A DNA stretch of 64,000 bases from Acanthornis magna (taxonomy: Eukaryota; Chordata; Aves; Passeriformes; Acanthizidae), in assembly GCA_036785705.1 (NCBI GenBank), contig JAWUZG010000007.1, positions 496,001 to 560,000 of the forward strand. The letters are read 5' to 3'. Below the pieces are notes generated by a model. That model was not told the DNA's origin. It made no database searches and saw only the letters and a list, made by a program, of their open reading frames with translations. Each line of letters opens with the position of its first letter. Within the stretch, counting starts at the first letter, position 1. The position numbers and the translations under genes were made by a program. Shown here piece after piece: positions 8,756-20,410 of this stretch.

Positions 8756-10099
8756 TCTGAATGTTATGAAGTCTGCAGTAACTTTTTTCACCCCAATGGA
8801 CAAGAATCTGGGTATTTGCTTTGGTGACACAGACAAGAGGGTTTGTACTGTCACTGTAAGTTTCCTTCAGAAGGAAGCCTCACTACTGTTCCATTTCCCT
8901 TCCTGATCGGAGCCTTCTCAGTAGTGTTCAAGGCAATTCAGATCTATAGCAAGGTAAAGGATTTCTCTGGTAAATTTGTAGGGCCAGGATAATTAACCAA
9001 GACTACCACCTAGCATAACGCCATCTATTTCAACAGAAGAAAGAACTCTTTTTACAATTCTGAATGAATTTTTAAACACCAAGAGACAAATCTCTACCTC
9101 AATTCATTAGTCACATGTTGTTCCAACCATTACAGAAGTTTACAATACTTAATCTTCATACAGAAATGTGTTTTTTCATGCTCCCTTACCTGGCAAAAGA
9201 TGTTGCAATCTCCCTCCTACTCAAACATGGTTTTATTTTATATTCAGCACAAAAATCAGAAGAGAATGAAAACATTACCACCTATTTTAAAATAACAGAT
9301 TGTTTCCTTCATTAATAAATACCATCACCTTGTTGGTCTTAGTTTGTGTTGGGTCTTTTTCTTTGTTGGTTTGTTTGGCGGTGTGGGTTTCTTTTGCCTG
9401 TGGAGTGGCTTAGCACCAAACAGGAGACTCCCTATGTTTAGGTGACCTCTGTAACAATACAAGCCTGAGTATTTCACTTACTTTGAACTTGGACACCAAG
9501 TTTATAAACAATTTCAACCGACAAAGAATTCCATCTGGAAGCACCATTGCAGTTAACGAGGAAGATATGGAAATAATAAATTAAACCTCACCATTCCATT
9601 TCTTTGAGCTCAGGGAAGAAAAGGAAAGAGATTACAGATTTCAAGGCCTCTTATTTAGCATAAGAATTCACAGTTTTAAGAGACAGAAAAAACAAATTTG
9701 CACCAATATAGAAAGAAAAATTCTAGTTCTGTCAGGGTTTCAATATTGAAATTCAACACAATAATTTTTCATCATATTGTTGCAGTTCTATGCTTATTTT
9801 GACAAAACAGAGTTGAATTTATAGTTGAATTTGATTGTGCAAGGGAAATCTAAACCTTAGATAATTTTTTTTTCAGGAGTAAATCTTTCAAATGAAGTCG
9901 CAGGGTTAGAAGATACTTGCAGAGTTAACTATATGAATTTCAGTTTCTAAGTTTTTCTTGTATATAACCAACCTTGCTAATTTAGTTCATGAGCCTTTTT
10001 TCCAAGTTTTATCGCTGCAGAGCAGAATTCGCTAGGGGTATTAAAGCTAAGGCTTTTTTGGGTATACTCGTTCTTCTGAACTCTTTCCCACAATATCTT
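8756..10099. other. Spacer between duplication copies, no gene seen
   Basis: AT-rich sequence with one T/G-rich patch near 9340-9400. It has no counterpart after copy 2. I find no LTR ends, exon-like segments or tandem arrays here. Confidence 0.5.
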
Positions 10100-10232
10100 T
10101 GTCCCATTCTGTCTTAAAACAGGAGTCTGGGAGGATACTTTTCGATAGATTTCTCAGACGAAAATAAAGCGCAAGTGCGGCAATATTATATCTGACAACT
10201 GTTTATGAAAAAGAAAAATAGGTGTTCCTACA

Positions 10233-10812
10233 TGTTAAAAACAAACCATTAAGGTTGGCTTTCATATGTGAAGATTGGTTGCTTAGATGAGTTTGATTGA
10301 TGAGTGTTGCTAATGGTTGTTGTTGTGTACAGAGTTTCTTGGGGGTTATCAGATGTTTTGAACCGGTGCTGTCTCCATTTTAGGTTTCATGTATTGTCAA
10401 TCTGACAAGGAGGCTTGGAACTTTCGGGAAGTCTGGTGATGTAATTGAAGGAGGAGCTCTGGTGGGGCTTAGGCTCAGGGGGGTGAAAGCAAGAAGACCA
10501 TTGGTTGGGGTCCGAGCCTATGGCAAGACTCGGGACAGCAGAATGCAAGCAACGAGCCAATTAAAAGGACTAACGCAATCTCCAGCCAATCATCTCAGAC
10601 CTAGAGGGACAGCATAGGGGCGGTGACGGGCGGGGCCTGCGGGGTATAAAATATACCGACAGAGCCTACGAGGTCATTTGGCAGAGCTACCCCATGCGTT
10701 ATGTAGTGGTTTGTGCATGGCAAACAGCTCTTCCAAGCCTCCTATTGTGTTAACGATGTTAATGAGTTTATAAATTCCTTACAATCGAAATCGTGAGAGG
10801 TTCTTTCTCACA
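10233..10812 (+). mobile_element. Solo LTR inserted in the left arm of copy 2
   Basis: The element begins TGTTAAAAAC and ends TTTCTCACA. A TATAAA box is at 10645-10650 with CCAAT-type boxes upstream (for example near 10555-10590), so it reads on the plus strand. Flanks are TACA and TACG, a 4-bp target duplication with one mismatch. Copy 1 has no such insertion in the matching place (about 1463). No AATAAA is seen downstream of the TATA box. Confidence 0.65.
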
Positions 10813-12661
10813 TACGGGACGGGGATAGCAAAGGGAGCAAAGAGAGGAGACCAGAGGCGGAGGGAGAAATGGAAGGCAGGGCCAGCGCTCCGCTGTAGCC
10901 GCGGCGCCCCTTGGTGTCTGCGGGGCAGAGCAGCGTTCGTGCAGAGCTGCGCTGAGCCCGCGCGGCTCTTGGCAGCGGCTGGGCGCCATTTGCCACCAGC
11001 AGCAGCTGCGTGTCCCTGCCGTGGGTGAAGAACAGCCTGCCGCGGCCACGGGCACACTCGGGGAGCAGCTGCGGCTGGCAGGCTCGGGGCGCGGCTCTTG
11101 GCAGCGGCAGCGGCGGCTGCTCCGCCGGGGAAACAGCAGAGCACGAGGCTGTGGCGGCCACGGAGCTGCCTCGGGGAAACGGCAAAGCAGTGCAGGACAG
11201 GGGCGGACAGGGAACACAGCCCGGGAAGAAGCAGCACCGCCCGCCGGGAGGAAAAGGCGAGCGAGGGAGCGAGGGGAGCCGAGCTGAGCCAGGAGGCGAA
11301 AGCTGCTCCCTCACAGAGCCCGAGAAAATGGCGGCGGCTGTGTGGCAGCTCAGTGCTGCTCTGCGCTCAGGTTCCTCCCTAGCTCGATTTCCCGAGCATT
11401 TTTTCCCGGGCATCCGGGGATGTGCCCCTGGCAAGGGGGGGTCGCTTCCAGCCCGGCCGGGGAAGGCTTTCTGTGCCCTGACCGGGGCCAGGCGAAGCCT
11501 GCCGGGGGAGAGAGCTCCCGGCGTGTATTCCGCCCTAAAGGAATTGTTCACGGCAGGAGCATTTAGCCAGGCAGATGTCAGAGCCCAGTGCTCTCTCACC
11601 AGATCCTATTACATATTCCACATGTGGAAGCTGTGATCACTCATACAACTTCACTCATTTGAAGATAATGTCAGGAAAAATTGATATTGTCAATCCTTGA
11701 TATTGTCAGGAAAAATTAATCCGCCAACACCAGAGGTTTATGTCCTAAAAGAAGACAGAGGGGTCCTGTAACTTTATTCGTGAATAAAGGGAGAGGTCAT
11801 GAGCAATACCCAGGGGGTCTCTCGAATTGCTAGAGGACACAGCCTCTTTTTATCCTTATTTCCCGGCTGCAGGTTCCCTCTCTCTTTTCCCCACTGGCTG
11901 AGGTACTTGAGAGGTACAGACTCCCTGGAACGCCTAATGCAGACACAAGTAATACACATCACCCCTAATGCAGACACCCTCCATACAAGCCCCTCTTTCT
12001 TCTTTTTCTTATGTCTCTGTTCCTGTAGTTTATTAACACAGTCTTGGGTGAGTCAATTAATGGAATTCCTATGGAAATCCTTCCCCTTGTTTCTTCTGTC
12101 TCTCAGTCTCGGTCTTATCTTACCAGCAGTTTGTTTGTAAAGACACTCCCTTACTCCTTTCAATATTATATGGGATTTCTGATTTTACAGAGTGATACAA
12201 AAACCACAATAAAAATACACAATACTGTTAGCAAAAGACAGAAATTGCCAGGCACAGTTGAGATACCATACCAGTGTGACTCCCATTACCATTCCCTGTC
12301 AGCTACTCACCATCACAACCCTGAGTGACTTCAGTCTCTAGGAAGGCACGCCAGCTGAAAGAATGGCTGAAGCCAGCTGGAGCCCATTGCTCTCTTTGAA
12401 GTTCTTTTCTAGTCTTCTCGATTTTATACTCTGCCTTTGGCTGAGTCACATATTCACTCCTTCTGTGCTGGGCTGGCTAATTAGGGAGACATTTATGCTC
12501 ATTTAATGAACTCAATGAGAATATTTTACACCACTGATCCACTCAACTGTCGTAGAGATAGTTGATGATACACAGGAAATCTGACTTAGTGGAGTGGCAC
12601 AAAAAAGACATTGCAAAACAGATGTCATAATTAACACAAAACCTTTTACTGGAAATGAAGG
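10813..12661 (-). mobile_element. LTR-like left arm, copy 2
   Basis: This is the counterpart of 1463-1968 plus 2613-3958. The GC-rich core (about 10893-11245) is identical to copy 1 as far as I can read. The intact AGGC at 11294-11297 is the empty site for the solo LTR of copy 1. A short local rearrangement near 11660-11715 repeats the TGTCAGGAAAAATT motif and a TTGATATTGTC motif. Long open frames here reflect the GC-rich composition. Confidence 0.5.
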
Positions 12662-13084
12662 TCACCAACGCCAGAATGGCACAGCCTGAGACAGGACAGG
12701 ACAGGGCCACAAGCCTCCCATGGGTGATTGGCTACACTGCACCACAGCAGCCACAGGTGACACCTAGGAGATTCACTGAGGGCACTGCAGACAATAGAGT
12801 GACACTGGAGCGGCTGGGAGCCCAAGCTGCAGCCAGTGAGCCAGTGGCCTTGAGCGAGGAGCAGGAGTGTGAAGAGCTGTTGGTCCAGAGCTGTGTGAGG
12901 ATGAGGAGTGGGAGGAAGCCCTTGGTGCTGAGCTTTTTGAGTAGGAAGGGGAGGATGCAACAGAGACCGAGCTGTGCCTAGTGACAGATGACATTGGGTC
13001 ATTTTGTGTCCTGCATTGGGTCAATTCCATGGGCTTGGAGGACAACAAAGCCTCCTATGCTGGTCCACGTAATGGATTGTGGCC

Positions 13085-13370
13085 TATGTACATATGTATC
13101 TATATATATACATGCACCTATGAATATATGTATATATATCTATGTATCTGTGTTTCTATATACACACATGTACACACATGTACATATTTATATGTCTGCA
13201 TACATGCATCTATACCTGTATATACCTAAATACACCTGTATATACACCTCAATATATATGTCCCTATACATATACCTTTATATGTACCTTTATACATGTA
13301 CTTATATTTGTATATGTGTGCATACGTACACATAGTTTAGATAGAGAGAGAGAGAGAGATATAGATAGAC

Positions 13371-13424
<54 letters not shown>

Positions 13425-13425
13425 T
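13085..13425. repeat. TA/CA, GA and GATA microsatellites
   Basis: A TA/CA/TG-rich stretch (13085-13335) passes into a short GA run (about 13342-13357) and then an almost pure GATA array up to 13424. The array resumes as GACA/GATA at 13940-14033 after the solo LTR, so the LTR landed inside it. The leading sequence TAATGGATTGTGGCC resembles the start of the 3' microsatellite at 16012 (TAATGGATGGTGACC). Confidence 0.9.
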
Positions 13426-13939
13426 TGTAGTCGTAAAAATAAAAGGAGGTCGATGAGGCAAAGGGTGGCAGGAGTTTATTGTTCTCTCCCCAAGCTCTCC
13501 TTTATCAGGGTGAGGGGTAAGGGTGGTCGGGAGGGAGAGCAGGGAGAGGGCCAATCATCTCCCCTGCACCCACGAAGGGTACCAGAGAAAAGGAGGCACC
13601 GACTGCAGGGTGCAGCTGGTTAAGTACGGGGAAGGATAACCAATAGGGAAAGAGGGAGAGGGTGGGTACAAGCGAACAGAACCAATCATTACATAAGAGG
13701 GTGGGGTGCAATTCAAATGAACCAATCACATACATAACGGAATGGAAAGGTCTGGAGGGATGGGCGGATCCTGAGCCCTGGGCACGCCTTACCCCACACG
13801 CCAGGGGCGGACCCAGCTCCCAAGGTGGGCAGAGCTGGCCTGGGAGGCGGAGGCAGACCCAGAATCTCTCCCGCTCAGGCAAGGCTCCCCTCCCCTGAAA
13901 AGAGCGTCAGCCTGGGAGGCAGAGGGGCGGACCACCGCA
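13426..13939 (-). mobile_element. Solo LTR within the GATA array (minus orientation)
   Basis: Plus-strand ends are TGTAGTCG and CCACCGCA, that is TGCGGTGG...CGACTACA on the minus strand. AATAAA on the minus strand (TTTATT at 13475-13480) follows a TGATAAAGG TATA-like box, as in an LTR. Several CCAAT/ATTGG boxes lie in U3. The target duplication cannot be defined in the repetitive flank. It belongs to the same family as 14919-15488; shared blocks include CCTCCCAGGCCAGCTC and a GGCGTGCC segment. Confidence 0.8.
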
Positions 13940-14033
13940 GTAGATAGACAGACAGACAGACAGACAGATAGATAGACAGACAGATAGATAGATAGATGGA
14001 TAGATAGATAGATAGCGAGAGAGAGAGTGAGAG
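13940..14033. repeat. GACA/GATA microsatellite, right part
   Basis: Continuation of the array interrupted by the solo LTR, ending in GA and CACA dinucleotides. Confidence 0.9.
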
Positions 14034-14918
14034 AGACACACACAACAAAGGCTCCTACACTGGTCCTGAGGTATGTCCCAGCTGCCCCACAGATGAGGGA
14101 ACAGTAGCAAGTGCCACACTGGAAGGATATCAGGACAAGAAATGTCCCTTGGATGAAGACCACGAAGGAGAAGATAGCTCTGCCAGCGGCAGCCCAGTCT
14201 GCCAGGGCTGAGGGCCTGGGCAAGGACCAACCTGTGAAACAGGGCCCTGGCCAGCAGCTGTGAGAAGAGCCAGAGCTGGAAGTGAGCATGAAGAAAGCAA
14301 CAGAAGCAGGAACAGCTCCAGGATCTGCCTTCAGATATGTCCTCCTACCGTCATTGATGCCCTGGCTCGAGAGCAATAGATGTCCTTCCTCAAGAGTGCC
14401 CCAAGGGCTCTGCGAAAGGCCTTCACTGCAATACGCAGGACAGGAGAGCAGGAACAGTGCCAGCCCAGAGCCTGTGCACTGGTTCTGGACACAGCCCAGG
14501 GTATCTTCATGGAGGTCATGAGCAAGGTTGCAGTGGTGGCCCAAAGACTCAGACAGAAGAGCAACAGTACCTGGAACGCAGAAGGGGTGCAACATGGGCA
14601 CTGACAGACACAGCAGCAGAGGCAGTGAGGCGGGCATATTGGGCACACAGACCCACAGCTGATGGCCTGGCTATCCCAGACACAGCCAAGCACATCCCAG
14701 AGGAGATCCTAAACAGGGTTATGACTGTGATCCAGGGATCTGAGGAGCATGTGGAAGAACAGAAGGATGTGGAACAAGGCCCTGATGAAGGGACGAGTGT
14801 AACAGGTCCAGCAGTAGGGACAGAGAGCCCAGGACATACCAGGCACAGTCGCACAGCTGATGCTCTGGTATTCTGGATGCAAAAGACTACTACCGGACAG
14901 AGGTGGTTAAGAAGGCTG

Positions 14919-15488
14919 TGTGGTTGGTCTGCCCCTTGTTGTCTCAGCCTCCCAGGCCAGCTCCATCTCCCTGGTGGGAAGCTCCCTGTAAGGAGAGGGC
15001 TCAGGGGCCTGAGACCTGCCCCTGGTCTGGATAGGAGGCGTGCCTAGGGCTCTGGACCTTCCCCTTCTTCCCGAACCTTTTGTTAAGTTGATTGTATTAT
15101 TGGTGATTGTCTATTGTACCCCTCCTTCCTATGTTTCTACTGGACCCTTGATTCTTGTACCCTCCTCTTGTCTCTTTCCCCATTGGTTGTTTCTCCCCGT
15201 TAAGACTGGCTGCACGGAGACATTCCCCCGAGATTCCTCCTCCTCTCTCCCTCCCAAACACCCTGTACCCTACCCCCTATATTAAAGGAGAGCACGGAGG
15301 AGACTCCCTCCCGCAACCCTTTGCCTTGTCTTCGCCTCCTTTACCATCGACGCCTGCGGCTGTCCGCGCGCCAGGAGCAGCTCTACTTTGGATAGAGTCT
15401 GCGGGGAGCCGGCGGCTCTTGTCCCGGGTGAAGGCAGCCGGAGAGGCCAGGCAGCTTCGGCCTCGCAGGAGCGACTGCCGCCGCAACA
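14919..15488 (+). mobile_element. Solo LTR with 6-bp target duplication
   Basis: The element begins TGTGGTTGGTCTGCC and ends GCCGCAACA. It is flanked by AGGCTG (14913-14918 and 15489-15494). A TATATTAAAG box is near 15278-15287, and an ATTGG box is in U3. A 6-bp duplication is usual for alpha- and betaretrovirus-like elements. It interrupts the repeat-protein pseudogene in the codons of the KKAV helix. The matching copy-1 site (7215-7220) is uninterrupted. Confidence 0.9.
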
Positions 15489-16017
15489 AGGCTGTGCTTG
15501 TGGTCTATAAACCATCTGAATACCCAGAGGAGGAGCAGGACCGGGAGCTAAGCCCAGAGGAATCAACAGCTGCAGAAAGACCTGCAGGACACGCCCAAAG
15601 CCTTCCTGCACCGACAGTGATCAACACCCCGGCTCGATGGAGAAGGGTGAGGCATGTCTGGAGAGCACTGAGGGCTCTGCCCTCAGCCTCCACTGGCAGC
15701 TCTGGCAAAAGAAAGAAGGAGCACCCAGCAGCTGCTGCTGTGGTGTGGCTAGATGCAAAGTATTGCTACCAGACAGAGGTTGTTAAGAAGGCCCTGCTTA
15801 TGGTCCGGGGGCCATTTGAATAACCTGAAGAAGAGTAAGAGCAGGAAGGAAGCATGGACGGGGCAAGGGCAGGCAGAGGCAGAGCTGCAGAGGCAGAGAG
15901 CCCTGCACATGGCCTGCACAGCCCCACAGTCCATGACCATCCTCTGCTGGACACAGCAGAGTACATCAGGAGCAGGTGCCCCTCTCTCCTGTATCCTCTG
16001 TTGTAGGAGTGTAATGG

Positions 16018-16166
16018 ATGGTGACCTGTATATATACACCTATATATACATACGTAGATATATCTATATTTATATATACACACATATGTACACATACATG
16101 CATATAGACATATCTATATAGCGATATGGATCTATACCTTTATATATATAGACATATATAGAATAG
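16018..16166. repeat. TA/CA microsatellite, 3' region of the pseudogene
   Basis: Imperfect ATAT/ACAC array equivalent to 8385-8540. Confidence 0.8.
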
Positions 16167-16387
16167 CTAAGAGTTAGTCACAGCGCATAGGTCATTTAAG
16201 GATCTTTTCTGAATATGGTAGTAGTATGTAAAGGTTGTCTACACTGTCTACAAATCTTTCTACTGCAAAAACAGTATTCTTAGGTAGCTAAAGCTCACTT
16301 CCTCACCCCCACTCAACTTCAGAAATGTCCCACATAGCAGAAACAGAGTTAAAACAATATCGGAACTTGTTCAATAAATGCATGTTT

Positions 16388-17233
16388 GCCCTGGTGGGTG
16401 AAAATTCCATGCCAGGAGGAATACCGTCAAGGGCAAGCCACGAAAAATTAACGGGAGGAGACGGACTCTCTGTGAATTGCGATTAATGTGAAGGCAGAGC
16501 TGTTGCCGGAGCGCTTCCAGCAGTGCTCTCCCTCCCTGCCTCGTCAGGAGCAATCCCTGGGACACAGAGCAGCTCCTCATAGGAAAGAACAAGGTTTTAC
16601 TGTTACTTGGAAAAAACTGGGAGTGAAAAAACAACCTCTTGACAGAAACCATCAGGACACACCAAAAAAAAACCCCAAGCAGGAAGATGAGAAAAATGTC
16701 ACTGCTCGTAATGATGTTAATTACGAGGTAAACGAATTTCGACATTTGAGAGCTGAGCCAAAAGGATCAGATGTGTGAAGGTGTGGAGGATATTTGTGGA
16801 GTCTGATGGAGGGAGAAGCTGAAATGTCTGAAAACTTTCCAAGGAAAGGAGAAGGTTCAGTATTTTCTTTGCTGGTTCTCATGATGCCACAGGGTGAATT
16901 CAGCTTTTGAAAGCTTCACCTCTTGGACTCTTCCCTCTGATTTGGGATGGCAGGAAGAGGTCTCGGCATGGGGATGGGGCCTGGAAAGTCACAAGGTGAA
17001 TAGAAAATACTGTGTTTTTTAATCTGGTGATATTTTGGTGAATTTTTGCGTTTATTACTGGTACAGGTGCTCTCAGGTGTGTAAAGCTGAGCTCGGGGGC
17101 TCTGTTTGAAGCAGAACAAGTCCCTCTGGAGCTCAGGCGTGCACAGGGCTCCCTTCAGCTAGACCTTGGTGCCTGAGCCATTTCTGTGGTGTGTTCCATG
17201 GTTTTTCCTCATGTAAAGCGAAGGGGAAGAGAG
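16388..17233. other. Unannotated flank right of the duplication
   Basis: Unique-looking sequence. No splice-bounded exon, LTR terminus or tandem repeat is convincing. Open frames are short and on both strands. Confidence 0.45.
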
Positions 17234-17275
17234 CCATGGAATCATGGAATGGTTTGGGTTGGAAGGTGTTGAACA
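17234..17275 (-). mobile_element. CR1 LINE 3'-end fragment
   Basis: CCATGGAATCATGGAATGG followed by TTTGGGTTGGAAGG is the characteristic CR1 3' end read in antisense. Only about 40 bp remains. Confidence 0.6.
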
Positions 17276-18344
17276 CATGGGTTATGTCCTTCCCACTTTT
17301 GTTATTTTCTTCTTTGAAGGCAGAATGCGTTCACTCCATTCCTTGGGAGCATCAGCCTGAATTCCAGAGCCTGGGAGATGACCCTTGGCTTTTCCAGGCC
17401 AAGTGGAGTGCTCACCCTCAGGAATTCATCCCACACTGCCATCCCTTCCTTCAACACTGCTAAGGCTCACCCCAAAGGTTTTTCAAAGGATAGCTTTTAT
17501 TCCAAATTTTTTTCCCACTCCCCTTTTTCCTGCTGTGAAGTCAGGGATGAGGGAGTTCTCTGCACTTGGAAGAGGCTGCTCAGCAGGACTTTCCCAGCTT
17601 TAGGACCCTCATTTTCCCACGAGTGCTGCAATGCCCCAGGAGAATCCTCTCCCTGGAGCTGCCTTGCCCTTGACCTGCTCCCTCCATCCTCAAGCCCCAT
17701 TTATCCCTGTGGATTTGTGGATTTTATGCTCCCAACTCCCTCCTTTTCTGCCTTTGTTGTCCTGCTGTGAAGCAAAGGGGCAGGGAGGGAAATGCTCCCT
17801 CTCAGATCTTCAGCTGCACGTCACAAACTCTTCCCTTTCTCTCCAGTTCACACCGTGTTTCCTTCTATTCCTGACTATTTTTAATGGGAGCAGTTACTCC
17901 TGTTTCCCACTTCAATGCAATTATGCCACATTTCTCCTTCCCCATATCCCGGGAAGCTGCTGAGCCTGCTCAGCCATTCGGCAGCATTAAATGGAGTAAT
18001 TACAAGATTAGATTCCTTCAGCCGGGCCATAAAAAAATGCCATTACAGAGGAACTGCAGGAGAGCGCATGGAGAATTGGGTTTGGAGGCTGAAAGCTCTG
18101 CAGGCACATTTTTATTGTTATTGTCCACCCCAGGGCCTTGGGGAGAAGGGAGCCAAGGGCATTCCTGGGGGTTTTGACCTCTGGGAAAGAAGTGGAGGCA
18201 GGAGTGGCTTCACGTGGAGTGGGTGGGATCAGCTGGGCTGGAAGGTGTTGCCTTCAGTGGGAATGAAATCAAATTCTCAGCCCTGGGAGGCACATCTGGA
18301 GTGCTCTGTCCGGGACAGCAGGGACAGGGAGCTCCTGCAGGAAG
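17276..18344. other. No gene seen
   Basis: Moderately GC-rich sequence with overlapping open frames in several frames, none with exon-like borders or recognisable protein. Confidence 0.4.
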
Positions 18345-18625
18345 GGCCTGGAGCATCTTGGTGCCCAGGAAAGGCTGAGGGAGCTGGGGCTGAGGAGATG
18401 CCCAGAGGGGCCCTCAGCCCTGGGTGTCCCTGGCTGCAGGGAGGGTCAGAGCAGGGCCAGGCTCTGCTCCAGGGCCCAGCGATGGCACAGAGGGACAGCA
18501 GGGACTGAGCCCAGGGAGCTCCACCTGGAGATGAGGCACAACTTCACTCTGGGCACTGGAACAGACACCATGGAGGGTGTGGAGTCTCCTCCCTGGAGAT
18601 ATTCCAGACTCCTCTGGACACCTCC
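18345..18625 (+). mobile_element. CR1 LINE fragment, sense
   Basis: Contains the CR1 3'-region landmarks GGAAAGGCTGAGGGAGCTGG, GGGCACTGGAACAG and a segment reading CTCCCTGGAGATATTC. It is diverged and internally rearranged. Confidence 0.7.
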
Positions 18626-20190
18626 TGTGGCCTGAGGTGGGCCCAGATGAGCCCCTGTGGTCCATTAAACCGAACCCACTCTGGGTTTTGGGATTCATCC
18701 CCCCAGGTGAGTTTCTTTGGCTGATCTGCAGGGAAGATAAGATGTTCCCAAGCTCTCTCTGTGTTTCATTCATGAGGAGATAATTTCACTGCAATCTCTG
18801 ATGGTGTCACCATCACCGTGCCAGCTCACAAGTGGCTCAGGGCTGTCCCCTCTCCTCTCTCCGGGCCGCTGAAACCTTTCCTGGTGAGATGCTATGCTTG
18901 GAAGGGAAGGGATCGCTCCCTGCCCCATCAGGAGGTGGTGGCCGTGGGACCTTGTCTGCAGCATGCACTGCTCCATCCTGAGCCTCTCCTCTCCCCTGGT
19001 GGCACCCAGGGGCTGGGGGGACATAAAGGACAGGCAGAGCCACCTGTGAGCAAGGGCAAAGGACACCGGGGCTGGCAAGGAGGTGATTTGTGAGCAATCA
19101 CGTGAAATGTTGAATGTAAATTTGTAAATTCGCAGTTGGAGTGCTGCAAGTGCCCAGATAAGATTCTGGTGGGTGAGATAACCGAGGTTCAAGGAGAGCT
19201 GATCCCGGGAGTATTTCCTGCTAGGAGCTGTATTTGGGTGGGATTCACTTTTCCTTGCTGGGGAGGTGACCTCCCTCTGGTTTCTATTTGGGTCATATTT
19301 GTCAGCAGAGGAGCCCAAACGCCACCCTGGTCTCTGTTCTAACGCACCTGCTGTTTGTTCGGGGATTTGCACGAGACAGGCAGTGAGGGGAGGGTGTGTA
19401 ATTTAATCTCCTGGCTGTAAAAATCCATTTCTGCTCGGACTTGTTGATGATTTAACTGTGACACAGCAAATATGAAAGGACAGGAGTGCACTTTGAGTTG
19501 TCACAATGAAGGGATCTACCCACAGGAACAGGGTGGTGCTCACAGCTGATGGACAACAGCAACAATTGGGATGTTTTTTGTTTTTTCCCCATTTTCTTGT
19601 GTCAATTGACCCCCCAATATTAAGATGTTTTTTACAACTGCCTCTCGGCAGTACTTTCACCTACAGCTGTCCAGAGCGCTATAAAATAACCATTTTTGTT
19701 TTAATCAAAGAAAAACTGACTAGAGGAGAAAGACCAGGTTTGGATCAGGGTGGATTTCTTCCAAGGAATTCAAAGGGCAGAGCAGGATCTCCTGGGAAAT
19801 GAGTATTTTGTGTGGTCATCAGCTGATTCCAGGAATCTTTGGGTACAGAATATGTAGGAGTGTTGATTTTAGAAAAAGAAATTACCCCTTGGAACAAAAC
19901 CAAACCTGTCAATCCTGGCTGGGTTTGTCTGTCTTGGCACCTGGGGAAATTAATGCCCTGAGTACCTGGAAAATGGACAATGAGGGGTTTGGGATATGGG
20001 AAAATTGCCTCCTGGAGAGGCTGGGTGTGTTCTGGGGGTGCAGTGGCTCGGAAATCCAGGCCCTGGGAGAGCCAGAGCTTCCCAGGCTCTGCCACACTGA
20101 TCCTGTGGACCTGTTTGGATTCCCAGGGAAAAGCAGAATTTACAAAGCTTGCATTTGGATGGTGATATTGTATCCAATGGGGCGAAATTT
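18626..20190. other. No gene seen
   Basis: Mixed-composition sequence. Open frames up to 200 codons occur on the minus strand, but none has a family signature or is supported by splice sites. Confidence 0.4.
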
Positions 20191-20410
20191 AAAAAAAAAA
20201 AAAAAAAAAGAAAAGAAAAGCCAAAAACCCCCCAAAACACCAAAGCAAACAAACAAAAAAAAAAAAAAAAAACCAAACCAAAACCAACCAAAACAAACAG
20301 ACAAAAACAAAACCAAAACAAAACCAAAACAGAAAGAAAACAAAACAAAACAAACTGCCATCCTCCCCAAAAAAACCAACAAAAAAGCCCCCCCAAAACC
20401 CCCAAAGTCC
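20191..20410. repeat. A-rich low-complexity tract
   Basis: Two runs of 18-19 A are embedded in AAAC/CAAA motifs, giving spurious lysine-rich (plus) and phenylalanine-rich (minus) open frames. Confidence 0.9.

Larger units (their letters stand above)
13042..14066. repeat. 25-bp imperfect direct repeats flanking the pseudogene insert
   Basis: ACAACAAAGCCTCCTATGC and six more bases at 13042-13066 recur at 14042-14066 with 22 of 25 matches. They are too long and too diverged for a simple target-site duplication, and they enclose all the inserted material. Confidence 0.75.
10100..16387 (+). repeat. Segmental duplication, copy 2 (decayed)
   Basis: This is the paralogue of 1332-8755. It lacks the 1.68 kb holding the promoter and start codon (junction at about 12661), has an internal deletion of about 240 bp relative to 6243-6481, and carries three solo LTRs (10233-10812, 13426-13939, 14919-15488) and a large microsatellite block. 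The copies are in the same orientation, separated by a 1.34-kb spacer. Confidence 0.85.
12662..16387 (+). pseudogene. Dead paralogue of the 866-aa repeat-protein gene
   Basis: Similarity to copy 1 starts at the CAACGCCAGAATGG sequence equivalent to 5645 and runs to the polyadenylation signal AATAAA at 16373-16378. Damage seen: no promoter or first exon region; frameshifts after the first 100 codons; a TAG in the second acidic unit; a 975-bp insert (13067-14041) of microsatellite plus solo LTR; loss of about 240 bp; a TAG in the ALARE-equivalent segment near 14378; a second solo LTR splitting the VVKKAV helix codons at 14918/15489; and a terminal TAA (15821-15823) that replaces the TAT seen in copy 1. 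Only two acidic units and about two 306-bp units are present. It may still be transcribed, but it cannot encode the family protein. Confidence 0.85.

Noticed and set aside
10808..11636. 263-codon minus and 208-codon plus frames in copy 2
   Set aside because: Same GC-rich LTR-like arm; both strands are open at once and no protein family is recognisable.
15155..15823. 222-codon frame that looks like a gene start for the repeat protein
   Set aside because: The first half is LTR sequence (14919-15488) fused by insertion to the pseudogene; the fusion is accidental.
17915..18508. 197-codon plus-strand frame
   Set aside because: It overlaps a CR1 fragment, other frames are open too, and there is no recognisable domain.
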